DNA of 64,000 bases, taken from the NCBI GenBank assembly GCA_013368315.1, contig JAACJM010000014.1, forward strand, positions 558,001-622,000, read 5' to 3'. Positions 23,694 to 35,035 of this stretch are shown here, piece after piece. Below the pieces are notes generated by a model. It worked only from the letters and a program-made list of their open reading frames with translations, searched no databases and was not told the DNA's origin. Made by a program: the position numbers and the translations under genes. Source of the stretch: Tetrapyrgos nigripes. Taxonomy: Eukaryota > Basidiomycota > Agaricomycetes > Agaricales > Campanellaceae. Positions within the stretch are counted from its first letter, which is position 1. Every line of letters starts with the position of its first letter.

Positions 23694-26313
23694 AGATTTT
23701 TCACGACTACCCCAAAGTTATATTGAATTTGCGTTGTCATTGCTGTATCTTTGCTCGCTAGTCATCGTCGGATACATACATTACTTGACGTCTTCCTAGT
23801 GTAAAATTATATGTTGTAAATTATTCCACCAACTTTCATGGATTGGATGATGACCATTTTGGATGCGTTGAAGCGCTATGGTTTCGAGTAGCCACCTACC
23901 TACTTGATAGCCATGGCTTTTTTACGCAGCACGCTTTCCCTTTTCCTTTTCTTGTGTTGATTACAATAAATACAGTCAGTTAGAGATGCATCTGGTGAGG
24001 TCAAACTTAAATCTGATGGCACGGAGTTCTGCGTAAACATATGGTGGCTGGATATTTACTGCTTCAACTTTCTGTTTATGCATGACGCAATCAATGAAGA
24101 TGCTTATCATCTTGCTCGAGAGAAGCTTGAAGATGAATGGGAGCAATTAGAAGCACTTGTAGGTATTTTTGAAATCGCGAAAGTAGTTATATGTACATAC
24201 TTATAGTCTACTTATATACAAGCGGACTCGCTACTCTATATTTAGTCCTCTAAGTAGCAAGTACTATGTGAGTTTATGGTCTAGATAATGCATATGCTTA
24301 TACTTCGATGAAAAGGAAGTATAATATTCTCAATTTTACAGATGGTGACCATCTCCATCACCCAACCCAACTACTACTCTGGCAGCATGATCATGATGAT
24401 TACTTCTCACCCGAAAATCTCTAGATTGCAATGCTTAAATTTATAAAGAACACATAATGAACCCGCATGCATATCTCTTTTTGCTAATTTAGGAAAGCGG
24501 GATACCATGAGTCTGCGTCACTGTCGTGACGGTGGCGGCTGTTGAATCTCCTTTGCGGTGCGAGCCGTCGGTTTACAGGTTTACATACGTTGTCGTACGA
24601 TGTTAGTCCAATAGGACCCAGTACTGAGTACTCGCTGAGGGACGATCAGTATTAAGAGGTCACGGTGGATGGAGGTGGAGCACTAAGCTGGGAGTTGCAG
24701 TGGCCCACTGGCAAGTGATCATGAAAAAATAAAACTTCATATTTTAAGCCTAGCTTCAGGTCTAGAAGTCCCGCGTACATACATCATCATGATCAGAGAA
24801 AGACGCAAAGACGGACGTCACTGGGACAAGTGGGTCATGGTCAGATGAGCGGGTGGGGGCGATCTACCAGTGCTACTCCAGGACTAAGTACATAGATGAT
24901 GATCTGCAAGGGTATCCATATATGTCATATTGCTCGAATTGTCGAAAAATTCGTGAAAGAAGGAGTGATGGGTATCAGAGCGTACGTTATACGATTGGGT
25001 GAAAATTGGGTACAGCTGAGGGGAAGGGGGACCGCCCAGGGCCGCCCTTGGGCGGCCGTCAGTGGAGTATTCTTATGTATGGGATAACGGGATACCAAGA
25101 CTTTGGAAGGGAAGCGTACGTATACGTCTACGTCCGACCACGAGTAAGTAGGGGAGGAATTGAAAAAGCCTGTTCTCGAAACCCGAGGCTTGAGGCTTTT
25201 CCTGAAGCGGAAAGGTCATATATCTTCATTGATTGAAGCCCTGAACAGGATGGTTAGTGCGATGGTAAATCAGGGTTAATCTTCTAGCACCTACATACCA
25301 AGTATTAAATGACTACATACATATATACATGTTCCTCTTTTCGTTTTGGATTAGGGTATCGGTGTAATTCGGGAATGAGGAGAGAGATTTATGTTTACAC
25401 ACTATCATTATGGAGGCTTGATGAAAGGATGGATATCTTTGGGATTGGCATCGGTATTGATATTGCTTCTGGGTTTGGGTATGGATTTGCAAGGGGATAT
25501 GGTTGGGTCGGGCGAAGCAGGAGTAGAAAGGACCTGGACTAGAAGCTTGGTGGGGTCAGATAGTGCATTTATCTTATTCAAGTTGTGCGCCCTACAGGCA
25601 CGCTGCGGGGCAGAGCCTCAGAGGTGTGGTGCCGGCGCGTCGGCCTTGTAAAACATCAAATAATTCCTGTCCAGGAAATCGAGTATGTAGTAGGTGGAAT
25701 TCGACTCCAAGTGCGAGTTTGACCTTGTCCAAAGAGGAGTGAGATAAAAATAGAAATAGAGGTGTGGCACTCTAGATCTAGCCGAGGTTACGATTTGAGG
25801 CAGGACTGAGGACTCGGGAGACTGAAAAGAAGCGGTCAGCGCTGGACTAGGAAGACGAGGAGTATTTACACACTTTCATGAAAATGGCGCCCCGCATCTT
25901 GCAATGATTAGTGTCTTGGCTTACTGGGCATGTCAGTATTCCGTAAGTAGGTCAAAGCAAAATAAGGTAGCTCGAACCCGAGGTTTAGGTCAAGAGCAAT
26001 CAAGGTACATGGTCATGGGCCACCAACCAAAGACCGCTGGTCAAGAAGATGGATGCTGCGATATCAGTGGCGGTAGAAAGAACGCTACGCCAAGCGTTTA
26101 TCTGGGCCATGGTATTGGAGAGTGCTGAGATCTCAGAGCTTAGATGCACCGACAGGAAGTGACCTGGGTCAGCTTCATACCATGGACGGGAATAGGTATG
26201 TGAGCATGTGGTTTCGCTGGCATGCAAGGTGGCAGAGTTGAGACAAAACTCAGGCGACAAAAGACAAGAGTGTATGAACAGCATGAATATTAAAGAGGAT
26301 ATAAGATACGTGA
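23694..26313. other. Intergenic, no supported gene
   Basis: About 2.6 kb after the MFS gene without a supported gene. Open frames at 24896-25651 are short, overlap in different frames and look compositional. A GC-rich inverted repeat GGCCGCCC-TT-GGGCGGCC lies at 25040-25057. The right end is the 3' flank of the mL59 gene. Confidence 0.45.
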
Positions 26314-27002
26314 TTAGAAGGGCAACCTCTTATTCTTGGGGTTTTTGTTAGCCTTGAGAGGGTTTGGCTTCTTCTCGTGCCAGTACTGCAAAGACAAAAA
26401 CAATAAGTCACCGAGCAAAGGAAAGGGCAAAATATACAAACCCGCTTGTAGGCATGAATCCTCTTATCCATATCCCTCATTAACATAATCCTGTGGTTCA
26501 ACCTACGATCCTTGGTCCTCTCCCACTTGTGTCCCTTGAACATCCTCTTCTTGTTCTCATACAACGGCACCCTCGCACCCTTCCTGACCTTTGCAGGCTC
26601 GAATTTGCCTATCCAATTCACTGCGACTGCCAACGTCGCGTCCGGCTCCACTTCAGCACCTTCTGTCGTCGCGTCTGGTTGTTTGGCCTGTAACTGAGCT
26701 GCGACCATACCCGGTCTATGCAACTTTGGCCCTGGAGGTAACGCTGCAATTGCTTCAGGCCCAGCAAGCTTTGCCTTCTTGATCAGCTCTGCCTGTCTCC
26801 GTAATGAATACTTTGGTGGAGCCCATCTCCCGGTTTTGGTGTTTAGATGAGGAACGAAAGGGTTGGGTAATGAGACAGCGTCCTCGAGAGACCCTTTTGG
26901 AGGAGGAGGAAGAGGACCGAGTCGTGTGATGTGAGATTGAAGGCCTTTGATTTCGTGTAGCCTGAATTTGCGGACGGCCTGAAGGGCAGACGTCGTGGCC
27001 AT
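26314..27002 (-). CDS. MRPL25: Mitochondrial large ribosomal subunit protein mL59
   Basis: Structural protein of the mitochondrial 54S subunit. Exons 26442..27002 and 26314..26385 (210 aa), with a 56-bp intron (GTTTGT..CAG) and continuous reading HAYKR-YWHEKKPNPL. Family features are LQAVRKFRLHEIKGLQ at the N-terminus, then LPNPFVPHLNTKTGRWAPPKYSLRRQAELIK split around TGRW, the central PLYENKKRMFKGHKWERTKDRR, and a very basic C-terminal tail ending in NPKNKRLPF. The chosen ATG (27002) is the first that gives the expected start; the frame is open further upstream to 27131 without resemblance. It lies head-to-head with YRA1, 95 bp apart. Confidence 0.85.
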
Positions 27003-27097
27003 TGACGAGACCAAAAATTTGAGATTATGTAACCAGTCTTTGCTCTTACAGGTCTCTCCTCCTCCCTCGAACTTTTCCCTTCTTTGCCTCTTACCAA
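27003..27097. promoter_or_regulatory. Compact bidirectional promoter, mL59/YRA1
   Basis: Only 95 bp separate the ATG codons of two divergent housekeeping genes. The stretch is pyrimidine-rich on the YRA1 strand (TCTCTCCTCCTCCC, CTTTTCCCTTCTTTGCCTC). No TATA box is seen. It must hold both core promoters and both 5' leaders, unless transcription starts overlap the neighbouring coding sequence. Confidence 0.6.
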
Positions 27098-28334
27098 ATG
27101 TCTGCTTTCCGTCGTGGTTCACGCAAACCATATGCTGTCAGTCTTCTCTCTCTATCACTCTACCACCACTCACTGTCGATACAGCGTCCACCACCAAGGG
27201 ACACAAACAGCCAATGGGTCCACGATAAAGCCCCAGGCTTCAACGACAACAGCAAAATCAGTCTCAACGGCAACTCTCCAAGTTTTCCAAGCAACACAGA
27301 AGGAAACACCAAGCTGCTAGTCTCAAATCTACACTACGAAATCACCCCTCAAGACCTCGTTGTGCGTCCCTTTTCCATCTTTTGCTTCGCCACTCCTTTC
27401 TTTCGGCCAGCGTCCATTCTCGTGCCAGTTCATGTTTGTTAATTCGCGCACTCCTTCCCGCTTTTAGGCCATCTTTGGACAGATTGGCACGCTCGTTCGC
27501 GAGCCATTGATCAGGGTATGAACCTATTCAAACCATCCGACCTTGCTGCCATCGAAAAGCCAACCAATCAACTCCTCTCGGGTTTTTTTCTTCCTTGTTT
27601 CGATTTTCGAAAAACACAAGTACGACCGCAGTGGACGTTCATCCGGCACCGCTGTTATCTCGTATGAGACACCAGAAGAAGCGGCAAAAGCCAAGAAGCA
27701 GTTTCATGGGATTCTTGCAAAAGGTGTGTTTGGTCTCCTTCATTTGCTTATACTTCATTTACCTTGTTTCTGCAGGTCAACCAATGGAAATAAACTTTGA
27801 CACCTTTGTCCCGCGACATGCTAGGGCTTCGAGATCAGTCAGTGCACCGACACACTCACTCCTCAACAGAATCCAAAAACCAGCACTCGCCGATCGATTG
27901 GCGGCAGACGACATTGACATTGATAGGAAAGGTGGTGGAATGTGAGTGACACCCCATCTTTCTCTAATTTGTTAATTAACTTACAATTCTCCCATCCACA
28001 TAGTGGCCCAATCCGCTCTCGTCGAGGACGAGGTGGTAAACCCAACACCACCACTACCACTGGCCCTGGCACTAGCAAATACAACAACAAATCATCAGGA
28101 AAATCAGCACCAAAGCATATCAATTCAAAGCCCAAGACAGCGGATGAGTTGGATAAGGAATTGGATGCGTTTATGGGAGAGGGAGAAGGTGTGCAGTCGT
28201 ACTCGACTGTAGCTACTGCTTCGACGACTCCTGTAGAAGGTGGAGAGGGTGGAGCGCCGGCAAGTGCGGTTGCCGCTGCAGTTGCAGTGGCGGGTGAAGA
28301 TGCAGCTGCTACTCAGGATGTGGAGATGGCATAG
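27098..28334 (+). CDS. YRA1: Yra1/ALYREF-type mRNA export adaptor
   Basis: RNA-binding adaptor of the TREX pathway that hands spliced mRNP to the export receptor Mex67. Exons 27098..27136, 27185..27361, 27468..27515, 27621..27723, 27776..27941 and 28004..28334 (287 aa), all in phase. One RRM spans about residues 55-140: RNP2 KLLVSNLHYEI, then AIFGQIGTLVREPLI, RNP1 region GRSSGTAVISY, and QFHGILAKGQPMEI. It is followed by an Arg/Gly-rich segment (SRRGRGG) and the conserved C-terminal motif TADELDKELDAFM typical of the family, then an Ala-rich tail. The N-terminus MSAFRRGSRKPY lacks the usual short acidic UAP56-binding motif. The first intron is 48 bp, after 13 codons. Confidence 0.88.
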
Positions 28335-28780
28335 CTGCTTCAAGTCGTGGGATTTGCCTATATCGTTCTTGGATTTTCACTTTCGTGTGTATGCTTTGCA
28401 TTTGTTTCCTTGTTCTCCTTTCTTTGATTTTTCTGTCGATGATTTGATTGTACTGAACAACGCCTCGCTTCCGTTTATTCCATACATATATCTAGTCACC
28501 TTACTTGGTCTGTAATCTACTCGCATATATAAAACCTTGCACGCGTATCCGTATCTCTGTTGCGACTGCGAGAGTATGTCTTCGTCACTGTCGAGGGGCG
28601 CTTGGTTTAGTGAGACAAATGCCACTGAAAATTTCTTGGTACATCGATTCCTTACACAACAATCTTACACGTTTACTTTCTATGCTTCTTAAGCACCACT
28701 TCTCTTGTACTACTTTTCTTCCTCATCAAACACTAGTCCCCGTCTCTTTGACCTCGCACTCGCACTCGCACCCAAACATC
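28335..28780. other. Convergent 3' flanks of YRA1 and AIP1
   Basis: Untranslated region between two convergent genes; T-rich after the YRA1 stop. No gene or structured RNA recognised. Confidence 0.5.
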
Positions 28781-31700
28781 TTAAGCATGGAACGTAACCT
28801 CCCAAACCCTCACACATCCATCCGCACCAGCACTAACCAACTTTCCCTTCCCACTATCCTTTGTCGCATCATCAATCCAAAGAACACTATTAACCCCTCC
28901 AGGCCCAACATTCTTCAAAGCGATATTCTTCAAAGGTTTAGCAACGCTCCATATGTATACATGGGTATCGAGAGATCCGGAAGCACAGTGTTTGGAATCG
29001 GATGTCCAGGAGAGAGAGTTGATACGGGCGGAGTGGAAGGACCAGCGGGAGGTTATGTGCTGGTTGGTTGGGTTAATAATGATGTGTCGATGATCGATGA
29101 CGTTGGTCGTGGATTGGAGGGTGTTCGGGATAGAATGTGGGGTGGGTAAATGGGTGGGTAGGTGGATATAAGAGTAAGGAAGTGGGTAGGTGGGTTTGGA
29201 GGGAAAGAGGTGAAAAGTGGATGAGAATGAATTGTTCTGCAAAAGACGATGAATCGGATATCTCTTACCTTTTTCTCTGCAACATCAAACAGAGCGATTC
29301 TCCCGCTTGACTGTCATTCAAGAAAAAAACGAGGGTCAGTTCTGCATCAGAAACAAAGGCACGCGAAGAACAAAGATGGAGAAGCTTGTTCACAATGAAA
29401 TGACAACCGTGAAAGGGGGAATGAACCGTTCATTATCTCATGGTCTGGTTGGAAATTTGATGCCCATGTCATGTAGAGTTTGTTGAACGACGGACGAGAA
29501 CGTGTGGTATATGTAGGAAAGGCAGAGCGGATGAAAAGAACACGAAGAAAAGAACCACATGGACAGTAATCAAACCCAAAACTCACATCTCCAGAAGCCA
29601 AAAGCTTTCCATCTGGTGAGAAAGCCAAGGTACTGACGAGTGACTTGTTCTCGTCTGACAGCGTTACAGTCTCTTTCAACTCCTTGCCATCCCATTCATA
29701 CAGACGAACTTTAGCATCCTGTACCATCAGAGTGTCAGCATCAGTCACTTGTTGTATTGCATTGAGAGAAGGAAATTTATTTTTAGAAAAAGAAAAAACC
29801 AAAGCAAAAAGGCAGAAATAGTACATATCCAATGGTCCCAAAACTTACCTCTCCTCCAATAGCAATTGTAGACTTGCTAGCAGCAACCGCACTCGGTGTA
29901 AACTTGGGCTTCAATTCAGACACCTTTTGATTTGACCTGATCACTTCAACAGTATCGATCTCCACGACGAATACGGAGCTGTCCCCTGCGACTGCGATTG
30001 ATTTGGGTTGCGAGGAGGTAGAGAGAGAGGCAGGACTGTATCCGCGTTCATCGACATAATCAAGTTCGGGAGTAAAAGACCGAAAAACCGAAAAGTAACG
30101 ACGTCAGTCAATAAAAGAACGGAGCGGGAAGACATAAGCATATTACAAGATAACGAAATGGAGAGCGGGACGGATAACGAGAAAGAGCAAAAAAGGACAT
30201 ACGTGAAGCTATTTCCACCTTCAATTTCTCTAACACGGTCATCCCATCCGATCGAAAAGATCTTACCATCGGGAGAAGGTGCAAGTCCAGTAACGAGACT
30301 GCCATGGTTTTCTCCGGTGAGTAAATCCGATTCACCATTTGAGGAAGAGTATGACAAGATTCGACCATCGGCAGTTCCCGCAACGAAGGTTCCTGAGCCA
30401 GATCCAGAAGGTGAGATGGCCGTTATAGCTTTCTGGGGAGCCTGTGGGGATAAAGTTGGATTTTTTTTTAGATATGATGTACGCCAAGTGTCAACGTACT
30501 TTGATGATCTTCGTAGGCTTATCTCCAGTTCTCGGATCGATGATGTTGAGGTCCCCGTTCAAGGATAACGAGACAATACCAGCTTCTTCGCTCCAAACAC
30601 CTCCGACTTGTTGATAGTCGACTCCAGAGCCAATAGTCCAAGTCGTGACAGCCTTGCGCCCCTCAACGTCCCCTATATATTATACCAGAGAAAGACAACT
30701 GTAAGCCGCTCCAAGGAAGCCCCAACCCGGGCAACATGAATAAAAACATACACAACTTGACTGTGCAATCAGCAGACGAGGTCATGAACGACTTGCTGTC
30801 TGGACTCCATGAGCTCGCCATCTAAACAAAGTGGTACACACTCAGAGTGCTGTAAAATAGCAAGGAAAGAGGGGAAACAACGCACAATGCTGCCTTTATG
30901 AGGACTATCAGTCACTTCTGCGAGCGTATCTCCAGTTTTGCCGTCATAGAGGAAGATCTTGGAATCAGAGCCGACACTGACAAACACGTCTCCTGAAGGT
31001 GCGTATCGGACGTCTTGGACAAACTTGGTGTGCGTCTTGATGGTCTATTGTCGTGAGACGTGGAAAGACATAAGACAAGTTGGATGTTGAAGAGAACAGT
31101 TTACTTGCTTTATCGTACTTGTAGGGAGCACCTTGCATGGGCATGCTTCTGTCAGAAAACGAAAGGATATGGGAATGGAGACGTATAGTAGCTTACCCTG
31201 ATAGAAGATAACCAGAGCATCATCTGCTGCAGTTGCTGCTCGGAATGGACGTTGGTGACGGATTGAGACTGCGTTAATTTGCTAGACGCGTGTATTGCTC
31301 ATCAGAACTGCCTAGACCTAGGAAACAATTTGAAGTACACACCTTGGAATGACCAACGATTTCACCAGTAGACGATCCACTGTCAAACATAAACGCATGG
31401 CCGAATCTGAAAAGCAATATAGCTAACGTCAACATCCACCCATATCGAGTCTTGAAGACAAAACGCAAAAACGGACAAACGCACTTTTCCTTGCCATCTC
31501 CAACCGCAATGATCCTCTTGCTCTCTCCATCCCATTCCAAATCGTTACTGTATACAAAGAAAGTTGAAAAACAACGAATCAGGAAACGAAAGAAAACGCG
31601 ACACGAAATGGACATGGACATACATCTTTCCAGAGATAACCTTATACTCCCCCTTCAACACGTTCTCCTCACCAACGGTATCCCATATCCTGACTACGTA

Positions 31701-32185
31701 GTACCAGTCATTCACCGGATCCTGGTTGATGTCGATGTCAAGGTAACTGAAGTACTAACCTGTCCCAAGTGCATCTGCAGATGCGCAGTAATATCCCGAG
31801 GGCGAGATACGAGCTACAGTCGTGTTCTGAATATGTCCAGAGTATGCGATTGAGGCGGAGGGATTCTGTTTTTGTTACGAGGACGAGGAGGGAAGCGAGA
31901 AAGGGGACGCGACCAAAGTGAGGATTGATTGAGAATCAGAGAACTATTCAAGACCCAGAACGTATTTCATCGATACCAACTTGTAAATCGCGTATCTAAA
32001 GGAACAAGATGAACCGGATGAGCACCAGAGAGTCTCCAAGTTTAGGAGTAGTATGCAGACAGACGCACAATTATAGACTTTCCATTGGCATACACGACCT
32101 TGCCTTTACTTGTGCTGAGTTTCGTAGACGTTCCTCTAGCGGTGTTGGGGTTTGAAGGGATCGTTGCGGTTTGCTTGAACGACAT
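28781..32185 (-). CDS. AIP1: Actin-interacting protein 1 (WD-repeat, WDR1 family)
   Basis: Works with cofilin to disassemble and cap actin filaments. Sixteen exons: 32069..32185, 31981..31995, 31760..31865, 31624..31693, 31485..31547, 31343..31406, 31197..31281, 31109..31131, 30886..31044, 30752..30821, 30500..30672, 30203..30441, 29849..30035, 29587..29718, 29269..29310, 28781..29059. They give 607 aa, the normal length of the family (two seven-blade propellers). Recognisable stretches are GKVVYANGKSIIIRDLQ at the start, ARISPSGYYCASADALGTVRIWD, NDLEWDGESKRIIAVGDG, GHAFMFDSGSSTGEIVGHSK, SIRHQRPFRAATAADD, FVQDVRYAPSGDVFVSVGSD, and near the end ARINSLSWTSDSKHCASGSLD. Exon 2 is only 15 nt. The intron 31045-31108 has a GC donor (GCAAGT), since only this join restores the family sequence. 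Introns 29060-29268 and 29311-29586 are unusually long for the locus. Confidence 0.93.
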
Positions 32186-32595
32186 CCAAGTTGAGTGCGA
32201 TGGTGAAGGTTAAGAGGAGAGTCTATAAAGTAGTATATCGCAGCATCTTCCGTAGCGACTGCTGCGATGTTGACATCATCGCAACCGCATTATTTTGGTT
32301 CGAGAGAACTATGTAGAATGAGCGTAGTACAAAGCGTACTACGTAGCAAAAATTAGATTTGTTTCATTTCCTAATCCTAAGAGTGAAGCAGCGAGTAGTA
32401 TAGAGAACGGACCGCGTCACGTAGAAAGAGAGACTGAAGAGGAAGACGAAAGCAAAAAATACAAGAAACGAAAGAGGTATCTCCGACTACGTGCTACGGT
32501 AACAAACCAGCGTCCGTCTGGGCCCGTCTCACACCCACCCCTGTTACCGCCTATAATACAAGAACGAAAGCGAATGAAGCAAACCAGGAGACTAC
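32186..32595. other. AIP1 upstream region and CHS7 3' flank
   Basis: Non-coding; the two flanking genes are in tandem on the minus strand, so this holds the AIP1 promoter and the CHS7 3' untranslated region. No motif stands out. Confidence 0.45.
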
Positions 32596-33768
32596 TTAAT
32601 GGCCATGGCTCGGGGGATATCCACTGCCTGCTTTTCCGTCCTTCATGAAGCTGGCTGACGGTGGTAGGTAGGCACCATCATTGTGATCGGTCAAAGCTTC
32701 GGTTGAACCATGAGCCAGTGAGGAGTCTTTAATGTCCCATGCAGCTGTCTTGGAACCAACAGAGAACTCGAGCTCCTCTTTCTGCAAGACATAAACAGAG
32801 GTTTGAGCGACAGGCACCACAAAAAAAGCCAACAAAGACTCACCGTGATGGTATCCCAATACTTGTAAAGCATCATCACACTCAATAACACGCAAAACTC
32901 GGAAAAGAATATCCCGTCGATGTAGTGGTCGATTGCATGACAGACGTGATCGCTGAATATGAAGAGGATGACTTGGCCCAGGCAATAGAAGGCAGCTCCA
33001 AACAAGAGATCACCATAAGGCCACCTGTCTTCGAGGGTTTGGTACACCAGGGCGAATTGGGAAGGGATGTAGACTGCAACGCAAATAATGGGGAACACGA
33101 GATAGACGATGTAGAGGGGCATCGTGTGTTCAAAGGAGAAACCGGCGATTCCTTTGAAAGTGGCGATGGCAATGAAAAACGATCCACCGAACAGAACAAG
33201 GGAGATTAGGCGGAGAGACCATAAGGACAGGGAACTTCCATCTTCAATGAATTGGAAGCCGACAAAAGAGTTGAATAGGAGAGTGCCGTAGGCAGCGGTC
33301 AGTAGACCTGTATATACCGCTGCGACCCACTGCAACGCAATCAGTCAGTCCTTGAATAATAAGAGTGCTGAGAAAGTCGACTGACCGGGTAACTTGGGTT
33401 GGCAAAAGGGACAATACCACCGTCCAAGAAGATGGCTAAGAACTGTATGATGACATATAACCAGAAGAAATGGACTATCTCCTTGCGACCAATTGCGGTA
33501 TATTTGACTTGGACGGAATATATCATGATAGCGGTCATGACGATGGCAATAACATGGATGAAGACAGTCGCTTGAAGAAAGGGTCAACATAGGGCCCATA
33601 GCAACATCCTGAAGACGACGCACAAGGTTGGAAAACCACACTGCTCCCAACATCTATGTTACGACCATAGCACTTTGGTTCGACGCCGAGTTCTGTGCCA
33701 ACGAAAGGACATATGACGAGTGCTGCTGTCTCGCAGAGCGAGTCAAAAGAACCGAACTTGAAGGGCAT
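32596..33768 (-). CDS. CHS7: Chs7-like chitin synthase export chaperone
   Basis: Endoplasmic reticulum membrane protein needed for folding and ER exit of chitin synthase III, hence for cell-wall chitin. Exons 33624..33768, 33386..33570, 32844..33329 and 32596..32781 (333 aa), with four in-phase exons and three GT-AG introns. The N-terminus MPFKFGSFDSLCETAALVIC with the conserved Cys pairs, then GRKEIVHFFWLYVIIQFLAIF, GLLTAAYGTLLFNSFVGFQF, LVLFGGSFFIAIATFKGIAGF, HYIDGIFFSEFCVLLSVMMLY and KYWDTITKEELEFSVGSK match the family across its whole length. Seven membrane segments are expected. The C-terminal tail is cytosolic-type, Ser/Pro/Gly-rich. Confidence 0.94.
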
Positions 33769-34311
33769 TGCTGAGGAATTTGGAGGAGAAAGGAGAGGAG
33801 GTAAAGACCGTTATACGAGGCTAAGCTCGAGGATGTTGGTCGTGGAGAGGGAGGAGGGGAAAGAGAGACGGCGTCGGGGGTGGTGGTAATTTAATAAGTC
33901 GTAACTGATCGAGCCGCAACCAAGTCAAAAGTCAAAAGTGGCGCTCTTGTTCTCATCGAAAACTATGATTTTCTCTACACTACTGCATACATTGACAGCT
34001 ATGATAGGTAGACTGCTTCACTCTGGCATGGTAAAGAGTGCCTCCAAGTTGTACCTCGCAGTTTGACCGTTGACCGGTAACCCCTTTCCGTGCAAATCGC
34101 TCCAAATATCCAGAGTGAGACTGGGACTCGCTGGCGATGATGGGCCACATCATACTACATAGCTTGCATTAAAATGAGACGAGTTGAGATGGTTTTTGTT
34201 GGACACCGTTGTCGCCTGCCCATTGGCGAAACAGCTGAAACGAAGATTAGCGGAACAATATTTTAGTCGAGACGACAGGTATACGTACTCTGCTCGGCTC
34301 CAGCAATGTCT
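33769..34311. other. CHS7 upstream region and ISD11 3' flank
   Basis: No gene. Immediately upstream of the CHS7 start the coding strand is strongly pyrimidine-rich (complement of GGAGGAGAAAGGAGAGGAGG at about 33780). The remainder is unremarkable. Confidence 0.45.
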
Positions 34312-34675
34312 TCAGTTATCGCTTCTCTCAAGGACGGGTTTAGAAGGGTCTTCGACAGCCAACCGCCACCCTCCGTACAACTGATTCACAATTGCACTTC
34401 GTCGCAAGACAGCCAAATCCTGCACGGCTTCAGTATACATGGACTGCACTCGTGAAGCGTCTTTTTCAGCCTGGTAGTCAATTCGAAGGACCGAGAAATA
34501 GTTCTTAGTATGTATTAGAGAGATACGGAAATTAGTCGCGCACCTGAATGCTACGGAAGACATCTCTTGTCCGCCGGACAAAGTAGTTCCTGAAATTGTA
34601 CGAACTGAAGGATTTTGCAGTTCGCAGTGTTGAGGAGTAGAGGTTTAGAATCATTTGACGACTGGGAGTGGCCAT
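34312..34675 (-). CDS. ISD11: Isd11/LYRM4 LYR-motif protein
   Basis: Mitochondrial matrix partner that stabilises the cysteine desulfurase Nfs1 and binds acyl carrier protein for Fe-S cluster assembly. Exons 34544..34675 and 34312..34470 (96 aa), with a 73-bp intron. The start MATPSRQMILNLYSSTLRTA carries the LYR-type motif (LYS here in place of LYR), followed by FSSYNFRNYFVRRTRDVFR and, after the intron, LAVLRRSAIVNQLYGGWRLAVE. An alternative upstream acceptor would insert 13 residues. The chosen acceptor gives the family-typical spacing of 21 residues between the two conserved blocks and the usual length of about 95 aa. Head-to-head with the TENA-like gene. Confidence 0.9.
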
Positions 34676-35035
34676 TGTGGTTGTGGTGAAAGGAATTCAA
34701 GACGCGTGAATGCTGACTGTGAGGGTCTGTAACTCGGGGCCCAGGTTATTTTTCCGCACCACCATGTACTGGGTTGTAGTCAATACCTTTGATTTCTAGC
34801 CCACCATTTCAAATCAAGCAAAAGACTGAGTCTCAGTTCTTCAATGCCTTCAAAAAGCCTTCAAACCCACCTTTCAAGTTGCTGTTGATCATGAAACTTG
34901 TCTCTTGGCAATCTCGCAGTGGTTGCGCAGTGGCTTTTTTCTTCGCAGGGCTCTGTGCTACTAATATGCACAAGATTCTGACACAAAATAGCTTTGACGT
35001 CATTCTTTACTTCCTGCTCTATCTTCTCGACCACC
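34676..35035. promoter_or_regulatory. Divergent promoter region, ISD11 / TENA-like
   Basis: 360 bp between two divergent start codons. Contains one ACGCGT (34702-34707) and a pyrimidine-rich run just before the right-hand ATG, which sits in a CCACCATG context. No TATA box assigned. Confidence 0.4.

Noticed and set aside
29347..29841. 164-codon minus frame inside AIP1
   Set aside because: It is an AIP1 exon read into its long flanking introns.
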